A stretch of 64,000 nt of DNA from Moraxella pluranimalium (GCF_002014825.1 NZ_MUYU01000006.1:248001-312000); one strand, 5' to 3'; shown: positions 16,325 to 25,709, counted from the first letter of the stretch. Notes: a model not told the origin generated them from the sequence alone. Made by a program: numbers and translations.

Positions 16325-19078
16325 TTAGCCCGTATTTCTCAAGCCTTGCGCCACGCCATTGATGGTCAGGTGAATCAGCTGTAATAAGCGGTCATCATCA
16401 AAGCCATCGGTGCGGTCAAGCGACTGCTCGCCACGACGCTCTTTGAGTAGTAGCACCTGTAGCCAGTTGAGTGCATTGAGATACGGTAGGCGTAGGGCTA
16501 ATGAGCGAGCCAATGAGCGGTTGCCTGTCAGTACGGTGTCTTGCTCGGTCAGTTGTAGCAGAGCATTTTTACTGCGTGTGTATTCTGCTTCAATCATTGC
16601 ATAGATGACATCGGCAGATGCTTTATCTTCGGCAAGCTCAACATAGGTCTTGGCGATGCTAAGGTCGGTTTTGGCAAGCACTTGTTCCATATTTGAGAGC
16701 ATCGCATAAAAGAATGCGCTGTCTTTGGCATGGGCTTTTAGCTTAGCCAAATTACCATCATCCGCTTGAATCAGCGTCTCAATCGCCGTACCAAAGCCAT
16801 ACCAAGCCGGTAGCATTAGGCGGTTTTGCATCCATGAGAACACCCACGGAATCGCTCGCAAATCCTGAATGCGTGCCAAAGTCTTACGACTAGCAGGGCG
16901 AGAGCCGATGTTCAAGGTGGCAATCTCGGTGATTGGACTGGTTTGTAGGAAATAATCAATAAACGCAGGATGCTCAATCAGCGCACGATAATGAGTAAAT
17001 GCTGATTCGGATAAATGTGACATCAGCTCAAAATCAGGCGTCATTGTCGCATTTGGCAAGATGGTTGCCTTGAGCGTCGCTGCGACAAGCACTTCTAGAT
17101 TATGCTCAGCGTTATTGGCTTCGGCGTATTTGGCAGTGATGACTTCGCCTTGTTCGGTGATGCGGATTTGACCCGCCACCGAGCCTGCAGGCTGTGCCAA
17201 AATCGCTTCAAAAGACGGGCCACCACCACGACCGACACTGCCGCCACGACCGTGGAACAGACGCATTTGCACTTGATGTTTGGCAAAGATTTGCACCAGT
17301 TTTTCTTCGGCTTGATATAGTGACCATTGGCTGGTGACATAGCCACCATCTTTGTTGCTGTCGGAGTAGCCAAGCATGATTTCTTGGGTATTATCACGGC
17401 TTTTGAGCAGGCTTTGATACCACGGCTTGCCAAGCAGTTCATCCATCACGCCGATACAGTTTTGTAGTGCTTCGATGGTCTCAAACAGTGGCACGATATT
17501 TAGGCGTGATTTTGGACTGCCATTTTCGATATGTAGTAATCCCGTTTCTTTCATAATCAGTGCTAGGGCAAGCATATCGCTGATGGTTTCGCAGTTTGAG
17601 ATGATGCTTTGGGAAATGGCAGTTTCGCCGTAGCGGTTCTTGATGTCCGCTGCCGCCAAAAAGATGTTCAGCTCTTTGGTGGTCTGCGCATCATACTCGA
17701 CATATTGGCTATATAGTGGGCGAGCAGTGGCAAGCTCACGCAGTAGCACGCGCTGACGAGCAGGCTCAGATAGGCTCAGATAATCTTCCAAATCAGCGTG
17801 CTTGAACAAATCATGCACCGTCTCAGCGTGCACCTGTGCGTGCTGACGCAAATCCAGTGGCATCAGATAAAAGCCAAACACACTCACCGCACGCATCAAA
17901 TCCTGCAGGCGACCTTGTGCCAGATACTCACTGCCATTTTGGGTCAATGAGCGGTGTAGCTTTTCCAAATCCGCCAAAAATTCAGCACTGTCTTGGTAGG
18001 CATCCGCCACCCCAAAGCGACAGCCATAATTTAGGTCAAAGCGATGACTAGTCGCTACGATACGAGCGGAAATCAGCGCCACCGCCAAGCGATACGGCTC
18101 TTCGGCGCGAGATAGCAGCTTTTCGGGAGAATTGGCAGCCATCTCAAGCACATCATCATTGACCTTGACACGGCGAATCGACAGCGGTAGCTCTTGGTAC
18201 AGCTCGCCCAGCTGGTCACGATAATAATAAAACAGTGCCGCACTTTGACGCTTGAAGGCATGACGCAGGGTGTCAGCATCCACGAATGGGTTGCCATCAC
18301 GGTCGCCACCAATCCAGCCACCGATGCGAATCACATCAGGCAGTGTGGTGTGCGGATAGCGTTCGCTAAGCTGATGACTTAGGCGGGCATATAGCTTGGG
18401 AATGGCTTGGAAAAAACTCAAATCAAAATACGCCACGCCATTGGTAATCTCATCGCTGACATTGATTTTGAAATGGCGAGTTTCATTGGTCTGCCATAGT
18501 GACAGTAGCACGGTTTTGATTTGTTCGGTCAGGCGATGTTTTTGGTAGCCGATGGCGTGCTGATGCTCGGTGAGCAGGGCGCGGATTTGGCGATGGAGCT
18601 TGAGCACACTTTGACGCTGTACTTCGGTCGGGTGAGCGGTCATCACCGCACTGATGGATAGCTTATCAAGCTGTTTTTGTAATTGGGTTGGGTTGATGCC
18701 TTTTTCTTCGATTTCGCCAAGCACACCGGCAAAGCTTGATGGGCTTGGTGTGCTCTCAAGCTGTTCATGGATTTGGCGGCGGCGTGCGTGGTGATGGTCT
18801 TCGGCGATGTTGAGCACTTGGGCGAATAGACTGCACGCACGGATGAGATTTTCGATTTGACGACTGTTGAGCTTTGGCAGAGCGTCCTTGATGATATGCT
18901 CAGGATTACCCCCTGCGATCAGCTGATCAATGGTATCAGCGACAATCGGTGAAGTTTGCTCTTTGAGCACATCCAATAGAATACGACCAAGCAGTTCGGT
19001 ATCAGCGATGAGTGGTAGGTCTTTTTCTTGATCCAAAAATTCGTTAGGTGCTTTTGAAGGGCTAAGTTGCTTTGCCAT
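16325..19078 (-). CDS. ppc: Phosphoenolpyruvate carboxylase
   Basis: A 917-residue enzyme that carboxylates phosphoenolpyruvate to oxaloacetate, refilling the citric acid cycle. The first active-site motif VMTAHPTEVQRQS carries catalytic His149. The second, FHGRGGSVGRGGGP (His609, GRGG from 610), supplies the essential arginine. The motif LGYSDSNKDGGY is also present, and the C-terminus ends in the typical QGLRNTG. Length is close to the E. coli enzyme (883). It is a single gene with a TCAGGAG site upstream, and it shares a 404-base AT-rich spacer with the divergent marR gene. Confidence 0.97.
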   Translation of the reverse strand: MAKQLSPSKAPNEFLDQEKDLPLIADTELLGRILLDVLKEQTSPIVADTIDQLIAGGNPEHIIKDALPKLNSRQIENLIRACSLFAQVLNIAEDHHHARRRQIHEQLESTPSPSSFAGVLGEIEEKGINPTQLQKQLDKLSISAVMTAHPTEVQRQSVLKLHRQIRALLTEHQHAIGYQKHRLTEQIKTVLLSLWQTNETRHFKINVSDEITNGVAYFDLSFFQAIPKLYARLSHQLSERYPHTTLPDVIRIGGWIGGDRDGNPFVDADTLRHAFKRQSAALFYYYRDQLGELYQELPLSIRRVKVNDDVLEMAANSPEKLLSRAEEPYRLAVALISARIVATSHRFDLNYGCRFGVADAYQDSAEFLADLEKLHRSLTQNGSEYLAQGRLQDLMRAVSVFGFYLMPLDLRQHAQVHAETVHDLFKHADLEDYLSLSEPARQRVLLRELATARPLYSQYVEYDAQTTKELNIFLAAADIKNRYGETAISQSIISNCETISDMLALALIMKETGLLHIENGSPKSRLNIVPLFETIEALQNCIGVMDELLGKPWYQSLLKSRDNTQEIMLGYSDSNKDGGYVTSQWSLYQAEEKLVQIFAKHQVQMRLFHGRGGSVGRGGGPSFEAILAQPAGSVAGQIRITEQGEVITAKYAEANNAEHNLEVLVAATLKATILPNATMTPDFELMSHLSESAFTHYRALIEHPAFIDYFLQTSPITEIATLNIGSRPASRKTLARIQDLRAIPWVFSWMQNRLMLPAWYGFGTAIETLIQADDGNLAKLKAHAKDSAFFYAMLSNMEQVLAKTDLSIAKTYVELAEDKASADVIYAMIEAEYTRSKNALLQLTEQDTVLTGNRSLARSLALRLPYLNALNWLQVLLLKERRGEQSLDRTDGFDDDRLLQLIHLTINGVAQGLRNTG

Positions 19079-19293
19079 AATTCATCTCCTGACAAGAGTA
19101 AACTTCAATATATAACAAATACTGATATTTTAATCAAAATTTATCATAATTCAATCTGATTAAACATTTTTTCATACTTAATAGGCATATTACACCAGTT
19201 TTATGAAATTTTAAAGCCGTAATCGCACAAAAATATGCAAGTGATTTGCCAACATCCGTTGATGGCTATCTCCTTAAATAATCACAACTATTC

Positions 19294-19309
19294 ATATTAT
19301 GCATAATAT
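19294..19309. promoter_or_regulatory. Perfect 16-bp palindrome, possible operator
   Basis: ATATTATGCATAATAT is a perfect palindrome in the ppc-marR spacer. AT-rich palindromes arise easily by chance in such DNA, so a regulatory role is only a possibility. Confidence 0.3.
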
Positions 19310-19419
19310 AACCATCAAAAGTCGCAATTTGCCACGAATAATTATGCAAATTATACATATTAAAGCCATTATAACAACCCGAATGATAATAAAAATAGTA
19401 AATTTTAATACTAATTTTC

Positions 19420-19447
19420 TTGCTATTTAAAAATTTATGCGTATAAT
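19420..19447 (+). promoter_or_regulatory. Promoter of the marR-transporter unit
   Basis: TTGCTA (19420-19425) and TATAAT (19442-19447) are separated by 16 bases, about 35 bases before the marR ATG. Confidence 0.7.
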
Positions 19448-19452
19448 ACCGT

Positions 19453-19473
19453 CCAATATTTAGTAACTATTGG
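19453..19473. promoter_or_regulatory. Candidate MarR operator overlapping the transcription start
   Basis: CCAATA and TATTGG form an inverted repeat with nine bases between, directly downstream of the -10 box and ending ten bases before the marR ATG. Position and size fit an autoregulatory MarR site. Confidence 0.45.
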
Positions 19474-19482
19474 GACTATTTT

Positions 19483-19917
19483 ATGAATTATTTTGACGAA
19501 TTGGGCAATCGTATTGGTGAAATTGACGGCACGGTTAATCAATGGATAAACAAATTAGGCTTAAGCTATAACCATTTTGCGGTACTGTATTGTCTGGCAA
19601 ATGCCCAAGATGGACAATGTACCCAAAAACACATTTGCGATGAATGGTATTTGCCAAAACAAACAGTCTTTAATATTTGTAAAGAATATAAAGAAAAAGG
19701 CTGGATTGAATTTAGCGAAAGCCCAACTGATAAACGAGAAAAAATCTTGCATTTAACTCAAACTGGGCAAGCCTATGCCGAACCTATTTTGCAAAAAACT
19801 CAAGCAATTAGCGAACAAGCATTTGCTAAGTTTGGCGAAAGAAAAACCAAACAATTATTTACTTTAATGCAAGAGTTTTCTAATATTTTTCAACAACATA
19901 TTGATAAGTATGAATAA
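19483..19917 (+). CDS. MarR-family transcriptional regulator
   Basis: A 144-residue winged-helix regulator. The DNA-binding core is visible as CTQKHICDEWYLPKQTVFNICKEYKEKGWIEF (recognition helix around KQTVFNICKEY), followed by the wing SPTDKREKILHLTQTG, which carries the family's D-R-R/K-like basic turn. The terminal helices form the dimer interface. MarR proteins often repress a neighbouring transporter in response to small ligands. The downstream transporter gene overlaps its last codons, and a palindrome sits on its promoter. Base composition is more AT rich than the flanking housekeeping genes, which hints at acquisition. Confidence 0.9.
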   Translation: MNYFDELGNRIGEIDGTVNQWINKLGLSYNHFAVLYCLANAQDGQCTQKHICDEWYLPKQTVFNICKEYKEKGWIEFSESPTDKREKILHLTQTGQAYAEPILQKTQAISEQAFAKFGERKTKQLFTLMQEFSNIFQQHIDKYE

Positions 19918-20809
19918 CGCACAACGGCTGACCCTTGAGCCAAATGTACTGCGTACACTCAAAAGCATTGCCGTTCAACATAAAAAACGCCTAGCAATGA
20001 CCTTTGGTTTAGTGATGGCAGAAAATTTACTGCTCCTACTCTATCCTTTGGTCGGTAGTTTTGCGGTCAATGCGGTATTACAAGGCAATTTGGTTTCTGC
20101 TTTGGCGTATGCGGTGATGGTGCTGATTATTTGGGCGGTCGGTTCTGCACGGCGAGCAGTCGATACAAGGGCATTTACTCGTATTTATAGCGAACTTGCG
20201 GTGCCTGTGATTGTGAATCAACGGCTTAAAGGCTTTGATACATCAACCACAACCGCTCGTGTGGCATTATCTCGTGAGTTTGTCAATTTTTTTGAACAGC
20301 ATTTGCCGATTTTAATCACATCGCTATTTTCCATTATTGGAGCGGTGGTGATGTTATTATTGATTGAATTTTGGTCGGGTGTCGTGGCATTGTTGATTGT
20401 ACTTGGGTTTGGGCTGATTTTACCAAAGTTTATCAAAGCCAATGATGGCTTGTATTTTAAACTCAATAATCGCCTTGAAAAAGAAGTGGATTGTGTGGAG
20501 CGTGCTAATCCGTACGAACTCATCAAACATTATCGCTTGGTGGAAAGATTACGCATTTTGATTTCTAATCGTGAAGCCTTGAGTTTTTTGTGTATTGGCG
20601 TGGCGATGTGTGTGTTATTTGGGGTTACGCTGACCGTGCTAACACTAACAAAAGGCGTAACCACTGGGCATATTTATGCGGTGATTACTTATCTGTGGAC
20701 GTTTGCTATTAGTCTTGATGATATGCCAAGATTGGTGGAAGAATTGTCCAAATTAAAAGATATTGGTAAACGGGTGGAAGTTGGACAAGATACCGTGCCA
20801 AGTTATTGA
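19910..20809 (+). CDS. ABC transporter six-TM domain protein without ATPase
   Basis: A 299-residue membrane protein with the six-helix arrangement of an ABC exporter membrane domain. Strong hydrophobic segments lie at about residues 28-48, 58-78, 135-160, 160-180, 225-250 and 255-275. The intracellular-loop region RLEKEVDCVERANPYELIKHY and the end LVEELSKLKDIGKRVEV are typical of this domain. The protein stops where the nucleotide-binding domain would begin, and no ATPase follows, so it is a stand-alone membrane domain. I chose ATG 19910 rather than the TTG at 19901; it overlaps the marR stop by eight bases. Substrate is unknown, and regulation by the upstream MarR is inferred. Confidence 0.8.
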   Translation: MNNAQRLTLEPNVLRTLKSIAVQHKKRLAMTFGLVMAENLLLLLYPLVGSFAVNAVLQGNLVSALAYAVMVLIIWAVGSARRAVDTRAFTRIYSELAVPVIVNQRLKGFDTSTTTARVALSREFVNFFEQHLPILITSLFSIIGAVVMLLLIEFWSGVVALLIVLGFGLILPKFIKANDGLYFKLNNRLEKEVDCVERANPYELIKHYRLVERLRILISNREALSFLCIGVAMCVLFGVTLTVLTLTKGVTTGHIYAVITYLWTFAISLDDMPRLVEELSKLKDIGKRVEVGQDTVPSY

Positions 20810-20816
20810 TAAACCA

Positions 20817-20848
20817 CAAAAAAGCTGTTCAATGCGAACAGCTTTTTT
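20817..20848 (+). terminator. Terminator of the marR-transporter unit
   Basis: AAAAAAGCTGTTC pairs with GAACAGCTTTTTT around a short loop, eight bases after the transporter stop. Confidence 0.88.
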
Positions 20849-20893
20849 GGATTTTGGTGATTGATAACCGTTTGGCTGATTTAGCCATTGGGC

Positions 20894-21226
20894 TTAGCCA
20901 TTAGATTTAGCAAGATTGGTATATTTGTCAAAGTTTTCGATATACTGGTCAAGGTTCTCTGACAGCATTTGTTGGTATTTTTCGGTGTAGAATTTGATGA
21001 TGTCATCTTTTTCTTTTGCCAAATCACTACCCTTAACAAAGCCGATGGTCGCAGCCGATACCGCAAAGCGAGCAGCGGCGTAGTTTAGGCTGGCAGCGAC
21101 TTGTCCTGCGTGTGATTGTGGACTTAGCTGACTGTTGGCAAGATTAATCACCGCATCTGCTCGCTCAAAAAACGCATTCATCTGCGCTTGAAATTCTTGT
21201 TCGTTAAATTCTGGTTTGTCGCTCAT
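20894..21226 (-). CDS. DUF3144-like protein
   Basis: A 110-residue soluble, mostly helical protein. The pattern FxxRADAVINLANSQL, then VAASLNYAAARFAVSA and finally FYTEKYQQMLSENLDQYIENFDKY, matches DUF3144, a small proteobacterial family without known function. There is no signal peptide. It lies downstream of metK, on the same strand, but the metK terminator separates them, so it probably has its own promoter within the spacer. The start at 21226 is preceded by a weak AGGAAAT site. Confidence 0.75.
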   Translation of the reverse strand: MSDKPEFNEQEFQAQMNAFFERADAVINLANSQLSPQSHAGQVAASLNYAAARFAVSAATIGFVKGSDLAKEKDDIIKFYTEKYQQMLSENLDQYIENFDKYTNLAKSNG

Positions 21227-21240
21227 GATGATTTCCTAAT

Positions 21241-21276
21241 AAAAAAGCCTTAGAACACGAGTATTCTAAGGCTTTT
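21241..21276 (-). terminator. Terminator of metK
   Basis: On the minus strand AAAAGCCTTAGAATAC and GTTCTAAGGCTTTTTT form a strong hairpin with a T tail, 24 bases after the metK stop. Confidence 0.9.
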
Positions 21277-21299
21277 GGATGTGCTAAGCAAGCGTTTGA

Positions 21300-22460
21300 T
21301 TAAATTGCGTTGCGTAGTAGTTCGGCTTTGTCGGTACGCTCCCAAGTAAAGGCAGTGTCCGAGCCTGTACGACCAAAGTGACCGTAGCTTGCAGTGATTT
21401 CATACATTGGCTGCAATAGATCCAGCATACGAGTGATGCCGTATGGGCGTAGGTCAAAGTGCGCACGGATCAGTTTTACGATGTCGTTATCACTGATTTT
21501 ACCAGTATTAAAGGTATTCACCGAAATCGAAGTCGGCTCAGCGACACCGATGGCATAGCTCACCTGCACTTCACAGCGATCAGCTAGGCCTGCTGCGACG
21601 ATGTTTTTGGCGACATAACGACCAGCATAGGCGGCTGAGCGATCCACTTTTGATGGGTCTTTGCCACTGAATGCGCCACCGCCATGACGAGCCATACCGC
21701 CGTAGGTGTCGACGATGATTTTACGACCGGTTAAGCCTGCATCACCGACAGGGCCGCCGATAACGAATTTGCCCGTTGGGTTGATGTGATATAGCGTGTC
21801 TTTGTGTAGTAGCTCAGCTGGGATGACTTTTTTGATGATTTCTTCCATCACAGCTTCGTGTAGGTCAGCTTGGCTGATCTCAGGGCTGTGCTGAGTGGAG
21901 AGTACGACGGCATCGACGGCAAATGGCTTGTGATTGGCATCATAATGCATGGTCAGCTGAGCCTTAGCATCTGGGCGTAGCCATGGCAATGTGCCATTTT
22001 TACGAAGTTCAGCTTGACGCTCCATTAAGCGGTGTGATAGCTGAATCGGTGCTGGCATCAGTACATCGGTTTCGTTGGTGGCATAGCCAAACATCAGACC
22101 CTGATCGCCTGCGCCTTGATCTTCTGGGCGTGAGCGATCGACGCCTTGGGCGATTTCGGGTGATTGCTTACCAATCATATTGATGACGGCACAAGTTGAG
22201 CCATCAAAGCCAAGATCAGAGTGGTTGTAGCCGATCTTATTAACGGTATCACGCACGATGCTCTCAACATCGATGTTGGCGTGTGTGCTGATTTCACCTG
22301 CCAATACCACTGCCCCTGTTTTTACCAAGGTTTCACACGCCACACGAGCGTCTTTGTCTTGGGTCAAGATGGCATCAAGCAAGGCATCAGAGATTTGGTC
22401 AGCCATCTTATCTGGATGACCTTCACTCACTGATTCTGAAGTAAATACGGAGTAGTTCAT
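21300..22460 (-). CDS. metK: S-adenosylmethionine synthetase
   Basis: A 386-residue enzyme that makes S-adenosylmethionine from methionine and ATP. The N-terminal [22 protein letters not shown] carries the catalytic His15 and Asp17, and [19 protein letters not shown] is the family's second signature (phosphate-binding loop). Length is normal (E. coli 384). A minus-strand TATAAT at 22582-22587 is a possible promoter and would leave a leader of roughly 115 bases. I searched this leader for a known SAM riboswitch and saw none. The gene is single and ends in its own terminator. Confidence 0.97.
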   Translation of the reverse strand: MNYSVFTSESVSEGHPDKMADQISDALLDAILTQDKDARVACETLVKTGAVVLAGEISTHANIDVESIVRDTVNKIGYNHSDLGFDGSTCAVINMIGKQSPEIAQGVDRSRPEDQGAGDQGLMFGYATNETDVLMPAPIQLSHRLMERQAELRKNGTLPWLRPDAKAQLTMHYDANHKPFAVDAVVLSTQHSPEISQADLHEAVMEEIIKKVIPAELLHKDTLYHINPTGKFVIGGPVGDAGLTGRKIIVDTYGGMARHGGGAFSGKDPSKVDRSAAYAGRYVAKNIVAAGLADRCEVQVSYAIGVAEPTSISVNTFNTGKISDNDIVKLIRAHFDLRPYGITRMLDLLQPMYEITASYGHFGRTGSDTAFTWERTDKAELLRNAI

Positions 22461-22670
22461 AAGATTTCACTTAATAAAAAAATAAAAAAATGTGCGATTC
22501 TGGTGGCTTTTTTAGGCTTGACAGAATAAATACCCATCCGCACGGCAAATTTCATCAAACTCAATAGGTATTTGGCGGAAAATTATACGCCATTTATGAG
22601 CAAAAGACTAATGAAAAATTTTCATATCCATAGGCAAGATATCGGATATAAGGTGCGATAAGGGATGGGA

Positions 22671-23330
22671 TTAAATAGAAAAATCGTTATCCGATGACTG
22701 CTGTGTCTGTTGTGTGTGTTGATTGCGCAGTTTGTCCCGCAGTTTATGACCTTTTTGGCTGCTGAATTTGGGTGCTTTGGCGTTGTAGCCGTGGCGTGCT
22801 TGCCAATCTCGCACCGTGCGATAGTGCCAAAATAAGCGAAAAGCAATACCAAGTACGATACTGGTAATAATAGCAGATAGGACAAGCCCAACCACCATCG
22901 CCTGCCACGAAAAAATCTTGTGATGGGTAAAAGGATTTACACCATCAGCTGTCACCCACAGCGTCAAATCGGTCAAAATCATGCCAATGGCACGCAGTCC
23001 GATGAGTGGCTCACCAAGTAGCAGTGCACCCAATGAATACGCAAGCCAAAACACAGGAATACCTGTCAAAGGATTGGTAATCCAAGTCAAAGCGACTGCC
23101 ATCGGGATGTTGGCACGAGCAATCAATGCGCCGATGATGGCAAGTGGCATCTGACCAGGTAAAGGAAAAAATGCTGCCAAAACACCGACATACACCGCAC
23201 GATTGAGCGAGTTGCGGTTCATCTGCCATAGGCGTGGGTCTGCCAAAAACGGCGCAAACATCGCCACCAAGCGATTTTCACGCAATTTTTCAGGTGTGGG
23301 TAGCCAGGCTTTGATTTTATTCTTTGGCAT
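22671..23330 (-). CDS. DUF2062 membrane protein
   Basis: A 219-residue inner-membrane protein. The DUF2062 pattern is visible in the first half: NRAVYVGVLAAFFPLPGQMPLAIIGALIARANIPMAVALTWITNP, where the glycine, the FFP(L)PGQ and the N-P of 'TNP' are the family landmarks. A second membrane pair follows at about 140-170. The C-terminus is basic and hydrophilic, with a glutamine- and threonine-rich end. DUF2062 proteins are widespread but have no firm function. It stands alone between metK and the divergent orn gene. Confidence 0.85.
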   Translation of the reverse strand: MPKNKIKAWLPTPEKLRENRLVAMFAPFLADPRLWQMNRNSLNRAVYVGVLAAFFPLPGQMPLAIIGALIARANIPMAVALTWITNPLTGIPVFWLAYSLGALLLGEPLIGLRAIGMILTDLTLWVTADGVNPFTHHKIFSWQAMVVGLVLSAIITSIVLGIAFRLFWHYRTVRDWQARHGYNAKAPKFSSQKGHKLRDKLRNQHTQQTQQSSDNDFSI

Positions 23331-23494
23331 GGGCTGTCGGCAACATGGATAAAGTGGAGATTATAACAAAATTTTTGCCACAAAACGACTGCTAAGCGTT
23401 GCTTTTTGGTAATTTATCCTGACGGCTCATTCATCATGCATTGGATTAATGGTGCGTGCATGGTGATGGTGGTGTCGTTACCTTTGATTGTCTA

Positions 23495-23524
23495 TTGGTG
23501 ATTATGACTTGGCTGTGATACAAT
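23495..23524 (+). promoter_or_regulatory. Promoter of orn
   Basis: TTGGTG (23495-23500) and TACAAT (23519-23524) are spaced by 18 bases, with a TG one base before the -10. The -10 lies 24 bases before the orn ATG. Confidence 0.5.
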
Positions 23525-23548
23525 GCATGGATTGAATAAGGATAGTAT

Positions 23549-24136
23549 ATGACTGATAAAATCAAAATCGCCACCCCAAAGCCGTCTGCCAAAGCCAAAA
23601 AAGCACTGATTTGGATTGACCTTGAGATGACGGGGCTGGATACTCAACACGATGAAATCATCGAGATTGCCACCATTGTCACCGATGATGACCTAAATAT
23701 CCTAGCCGAAGGGCCAGTACTCGCCATCAAAGTCAGCGATGTGGTGCTAAACGGCATGGATGACTGGAACAAGACACAGCATGGGCAGTCAGGGCTGATT
23801 GACCGTGTACGCCGTAGTAAGGTGACTTTGGCGGATGCTGAAGCACAGACCATTGAATTTCTATCAAAATGGGTGGATGCGGGCATCTCGCCGATGTGTG
23901 GCAACTCCATCTGCCAAGACCGTCGTTTTTTGGCTCGCCAAATGCCAACGCTTGAGCGATATTTCCACTATCGCAACCTAGATGTCTCAAGTATCAAAGA
24001 GCTGTGCTATCGCTGGCGTCCTGATGTCGCTAATGGCTACCAAAAAGGCGGTGCACATCTAGCGCTTGATGATATTCGTGATTCGATTCGTGAACTGCGC
24101 CATTATCGTGAGCATTTTTTTAAGTTGTTGGATTAA
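23549..24136 (+). CDS. orn: Oligoribonuclease
   Basis: A 195-residue DEDDh exonuclease that degrades two- to five-base RNA fragments, including pGpG from cyclic-di-GMP turnover. Exonuclease motif I is [11 protein letters not shown] (Asp24, Glu26), motif II includes [13 protein letters not shown], and motif III is [14 protein letters not shown] with the catalytic His and Asp. It is about 14 residues longer than E. coli Orn because of a lysine-rich N-terminus. The AAGGATAG site eight bases upstream supports that start. It is a single gene followed by a 9-base tandem repeat and a terminator. Confidence 0.96.
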   Translation: MTDKIKIATPKPSAKAKKALIWIDLEMTGLDTQHDEIIEIATIVTDDDLNILAEGPVLAIKVSDVVLNGMDDWNKTQHGQSGLIDRVRRSKVTLADAEAQTIEFLSKWVDAGISPMCGNSICQDRRFLARQMPTLERYFHYRNLDVSSIKELCYRWRPDVANGYQKGGAHLALDDIRDSIRELRHYREHFFKLLD

Positions 24137-24143
24137 GATTTTT

Positions 24144-24203
24144 AAATTAGCAAAATTAGCAAAATTAGCAAAATTAGCAAAATTAGCAAAATTAGCAAAA
24201 TTA
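24144..24203. repeat. Tandem 9-bp repeat AAAATTAGC downstream of orn
   Basis: Five perfect copies of AAAATTAGC (24152-24196) are flanked by a partial copy on each side, giving almost seven units. It lies eight bases after the orn stop and before the terminator, so it would be in the orn 3' untranslated RNA. Confidence 0.95.
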
Positions 24204-24239
24204 ATATAAGCTACTTGATTGAATAATGCGTATCTTGCG

Positions 24240-24274
24240 AAAAAGCGAATGGCTGATGGCTGTTCGCTTTTTTT
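24240..24274 (+). terminator. Terminator of orn
   Basis: AAAAAGCGAA pairs with TTCGCTTTTT around a 13-base loop, with a long T run. Confidence 0.8.
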
Positions 24275-24363
24275 TGATGAATAAAGTAAATGGCAAAAGT
24301 GGCAAAATACACCAAATCTATTTTGCTGATAATGACAGCCAAAGGCTTAATTAGCAGTGTTTT

Positions 24364-25158
24364 TTACGCACTAAAACTTGCCAACATAATTTCATCACCA
24401 ATTAATAGCCCAATTTCTGCCGTGATGTGTTTGCCATCATCTCGCCAGTCGCTAAGCACGATGCGAGTTTTATCATTCATCTGATGTACGGCAGGGCGGT
24501 GCGTGTGCCCGTGGATAAGTCGCGTACAGTCTCTCATAGCATGGCGCACGGTATCGTCATTGACATCCATGATGGTGTAGGATTTGGATGCTTTGTCTTG
24601 GCTGGATTTGTTTTTGATGTCTTGCCCGAGCTTTGAGCGGATGGATAGGGGTAGGCGTAGTAGTAGCCACAGCACCACAGGATGGCGGATGATGGCACGG
24701 TATTGCTGATATTTGGTGTCGTCGGTGCATAGTGCATCGCCATGCTCTAGGCGGATGCGTGCTTGTGGTGTGGTCAGATAATACGGTTCGCTGATGATAG
24801 CACCGCCAAAGACTTTGGTCAGGCGATTGGACAGCGTAAAATCACGATTGCCATGCATGACAAAGAGTTGCACCCGTTTATCCGCCAATTTTTTTAGGCT
24901 CATCAGCACGGGTGTCAGCCAGTGCTTGGCTTTGGCAGTCTCATCAAGCGATAAATACACATCATCGCCAATCCATGCATCTAGCCAATCGCCCAAAATA
25001 TAGACGCTGCCAAGATTTGGCAAAACGCACAAATCATCAATCAGCTGAATGAATGCACGGCACAAGCGGGGCGTGCGTGCCGATAAGTGCAAATCACTAA
25101 CAAAAACCGCCTGAATTTCAGACGGCTTTGTGGTAAAAAAATAATCAGTCGAATGCAT
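24364..25158 (-). CDS. lpxH: UDP-2,3-diacylglucosamine diphosphatase LpxH
   Basis: A 264-residue metallophosphoesterase that cleaves UDP-2,3-diacylglucosamine to lipid X in lipid A synthesis, at the inner face of the inner membrane. The metal-binding motifs are complete: FVSDLHL (Asp22, His24), GDWLDAWIGDD, HGNRDF and HGHTHRP. LpxH-specific features are the AWIGDD and NRDF segments. The start codon overlaps the ppiB stop by one base (TAATG), so the two are cotranscribed. The pairing ppiB-lpxH is also found in E. coli. Confidence 0.93.
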   Translation of the reverse strand: MHSTDYFFTTKPSEIQAVFVSDLHLSARTPRLCRAFIQLIDDLCVLPNLGSVYILGDWLDAWIGDDVYLSLDETAKAKHWLTPVLMSLKKLADKRVQLFVMHGNRDFTLSNRLTKVFGGAIISEPYYLTTPQARIRLEHGDALCTDDTKYQQYRAIIRHPVVLWLLLRLPLSIRSKLGQDIKNKSSQDKASKSYTIMDVNDDTVRHAMRDCTRLIHGHTHRPAVHQMNDKTRIVLSDWRDDGKHITAEIGLLIGDEIMLASFSA

Positions 25159-25667
25159 TATTTCTTAACGACTTTGGCGCTGTTGATGACGATTGGCTCT
25201 GTCGGTACATCGGCATGATAACCAAAGCGACCTGTTGGCACGCCTTTGATTTGGTTCACGACATCCATACCTTCGATGACTTGACCGAATACCGCATAGC
25301 CCCAGCCTTGTGGCGTTGGGCTGGTGTAGTTTAGAAAATCGTTGTCACGCACATTAATAAAAAACTGCGCAGTTGCTGAATGTGGGTCAGAAGTGCGAGC
25401 CATAGCGATTGTGCCGGTGTTGTTTTTTAGGCCGTTGTCCGCTTCGTTTTTGATTGGCGTGCCAGTGCGTTTTTCGTTCATGTTGGCGTCCATACCGCCA
25501 CCTTGAATCATAAAGCCATCAATCACACGGTGAAAAATCAAGCCGTCATAATGACCTGACTCAACATAATCGATGAAGTTGGCAACGGTTACAGGCGCTT
25601 TTTCGGCGTTTAGCTCGATGACGATGTTACCATAAGTGGTGTCAAATTCTACAATTGGCATATCCAT
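25158..25667 (-). CDS. ppiB: Peptidyl-prolyl cis-trans isomerase, cyclophilin type
   Basis: A 169-residue cyclophilin that speeds proline isomerisation during folding. The family core is clear: [28 protein letters not shown] contains the catalytic arginine (FHRV), followed by [19 protein letters not shown] and [16 protein letters not shown]. There is no signal peptide, so it is the cytoplasmic PpiB type. It heads a ppiB-lpxH unit with an extended -10 promoter (TGCTATAAT, minus strand, 25701-25709). The start at 25667 is close behind an AAGGATTTG site; an internal Met3 is possible. Confidence 0.95.
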   Translation of the reverse strand: MDMPIVEFDTTYGNIVIELNAEKAPVTVANFIDYVESGHYDGLIFHRVIDGFMIQGGGMDANMNEKRTGTPIKNEADNGLKNNTGTIAMARTSDPHSATAQFFINVRDNDFLNYTSPTPQGWGYAVFGQVIEGMDVVNQIKGVPTGRFGYHADVPTEPIVINSAKVVKK

Positions 25668-25700
25668 GACAAATCCTTAAAGTGAGTGAAAATTTCGGCT

Positions 25701-25709
25701 ATTATAGCA
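25701..25709 (-). promoter_or_regulatory. Extended -10 promoter of ppiB-lpxH
   Basis: On the minus strand TGCTATAAT is a perfect extended -10, 34 bases before the ppiB start; no good -35 is seen. Confidence 0.6.

Larger units (their letters stand above)
19079..19482. other. AT-rich intergenic region between ppc and the MarR gene
   Basis: A 404-base spacer with no gene seen. It holds the 5' flank of ppc, a perfect 16-base palindrome ATATTATGCATAATAT (19294-19309), a related half-repeat ATTATGCAAATTAT near 19340, and the marR promoter at its right end. Confidence 0.6.

Noticed and set aside
22461..22600. Possible SAM riboswitch in the metK leader
   Set aside because: The leader is AT rich and shows none of the conserved helices of the SAM riboswitch classes; only a candidate -10 box was seen.
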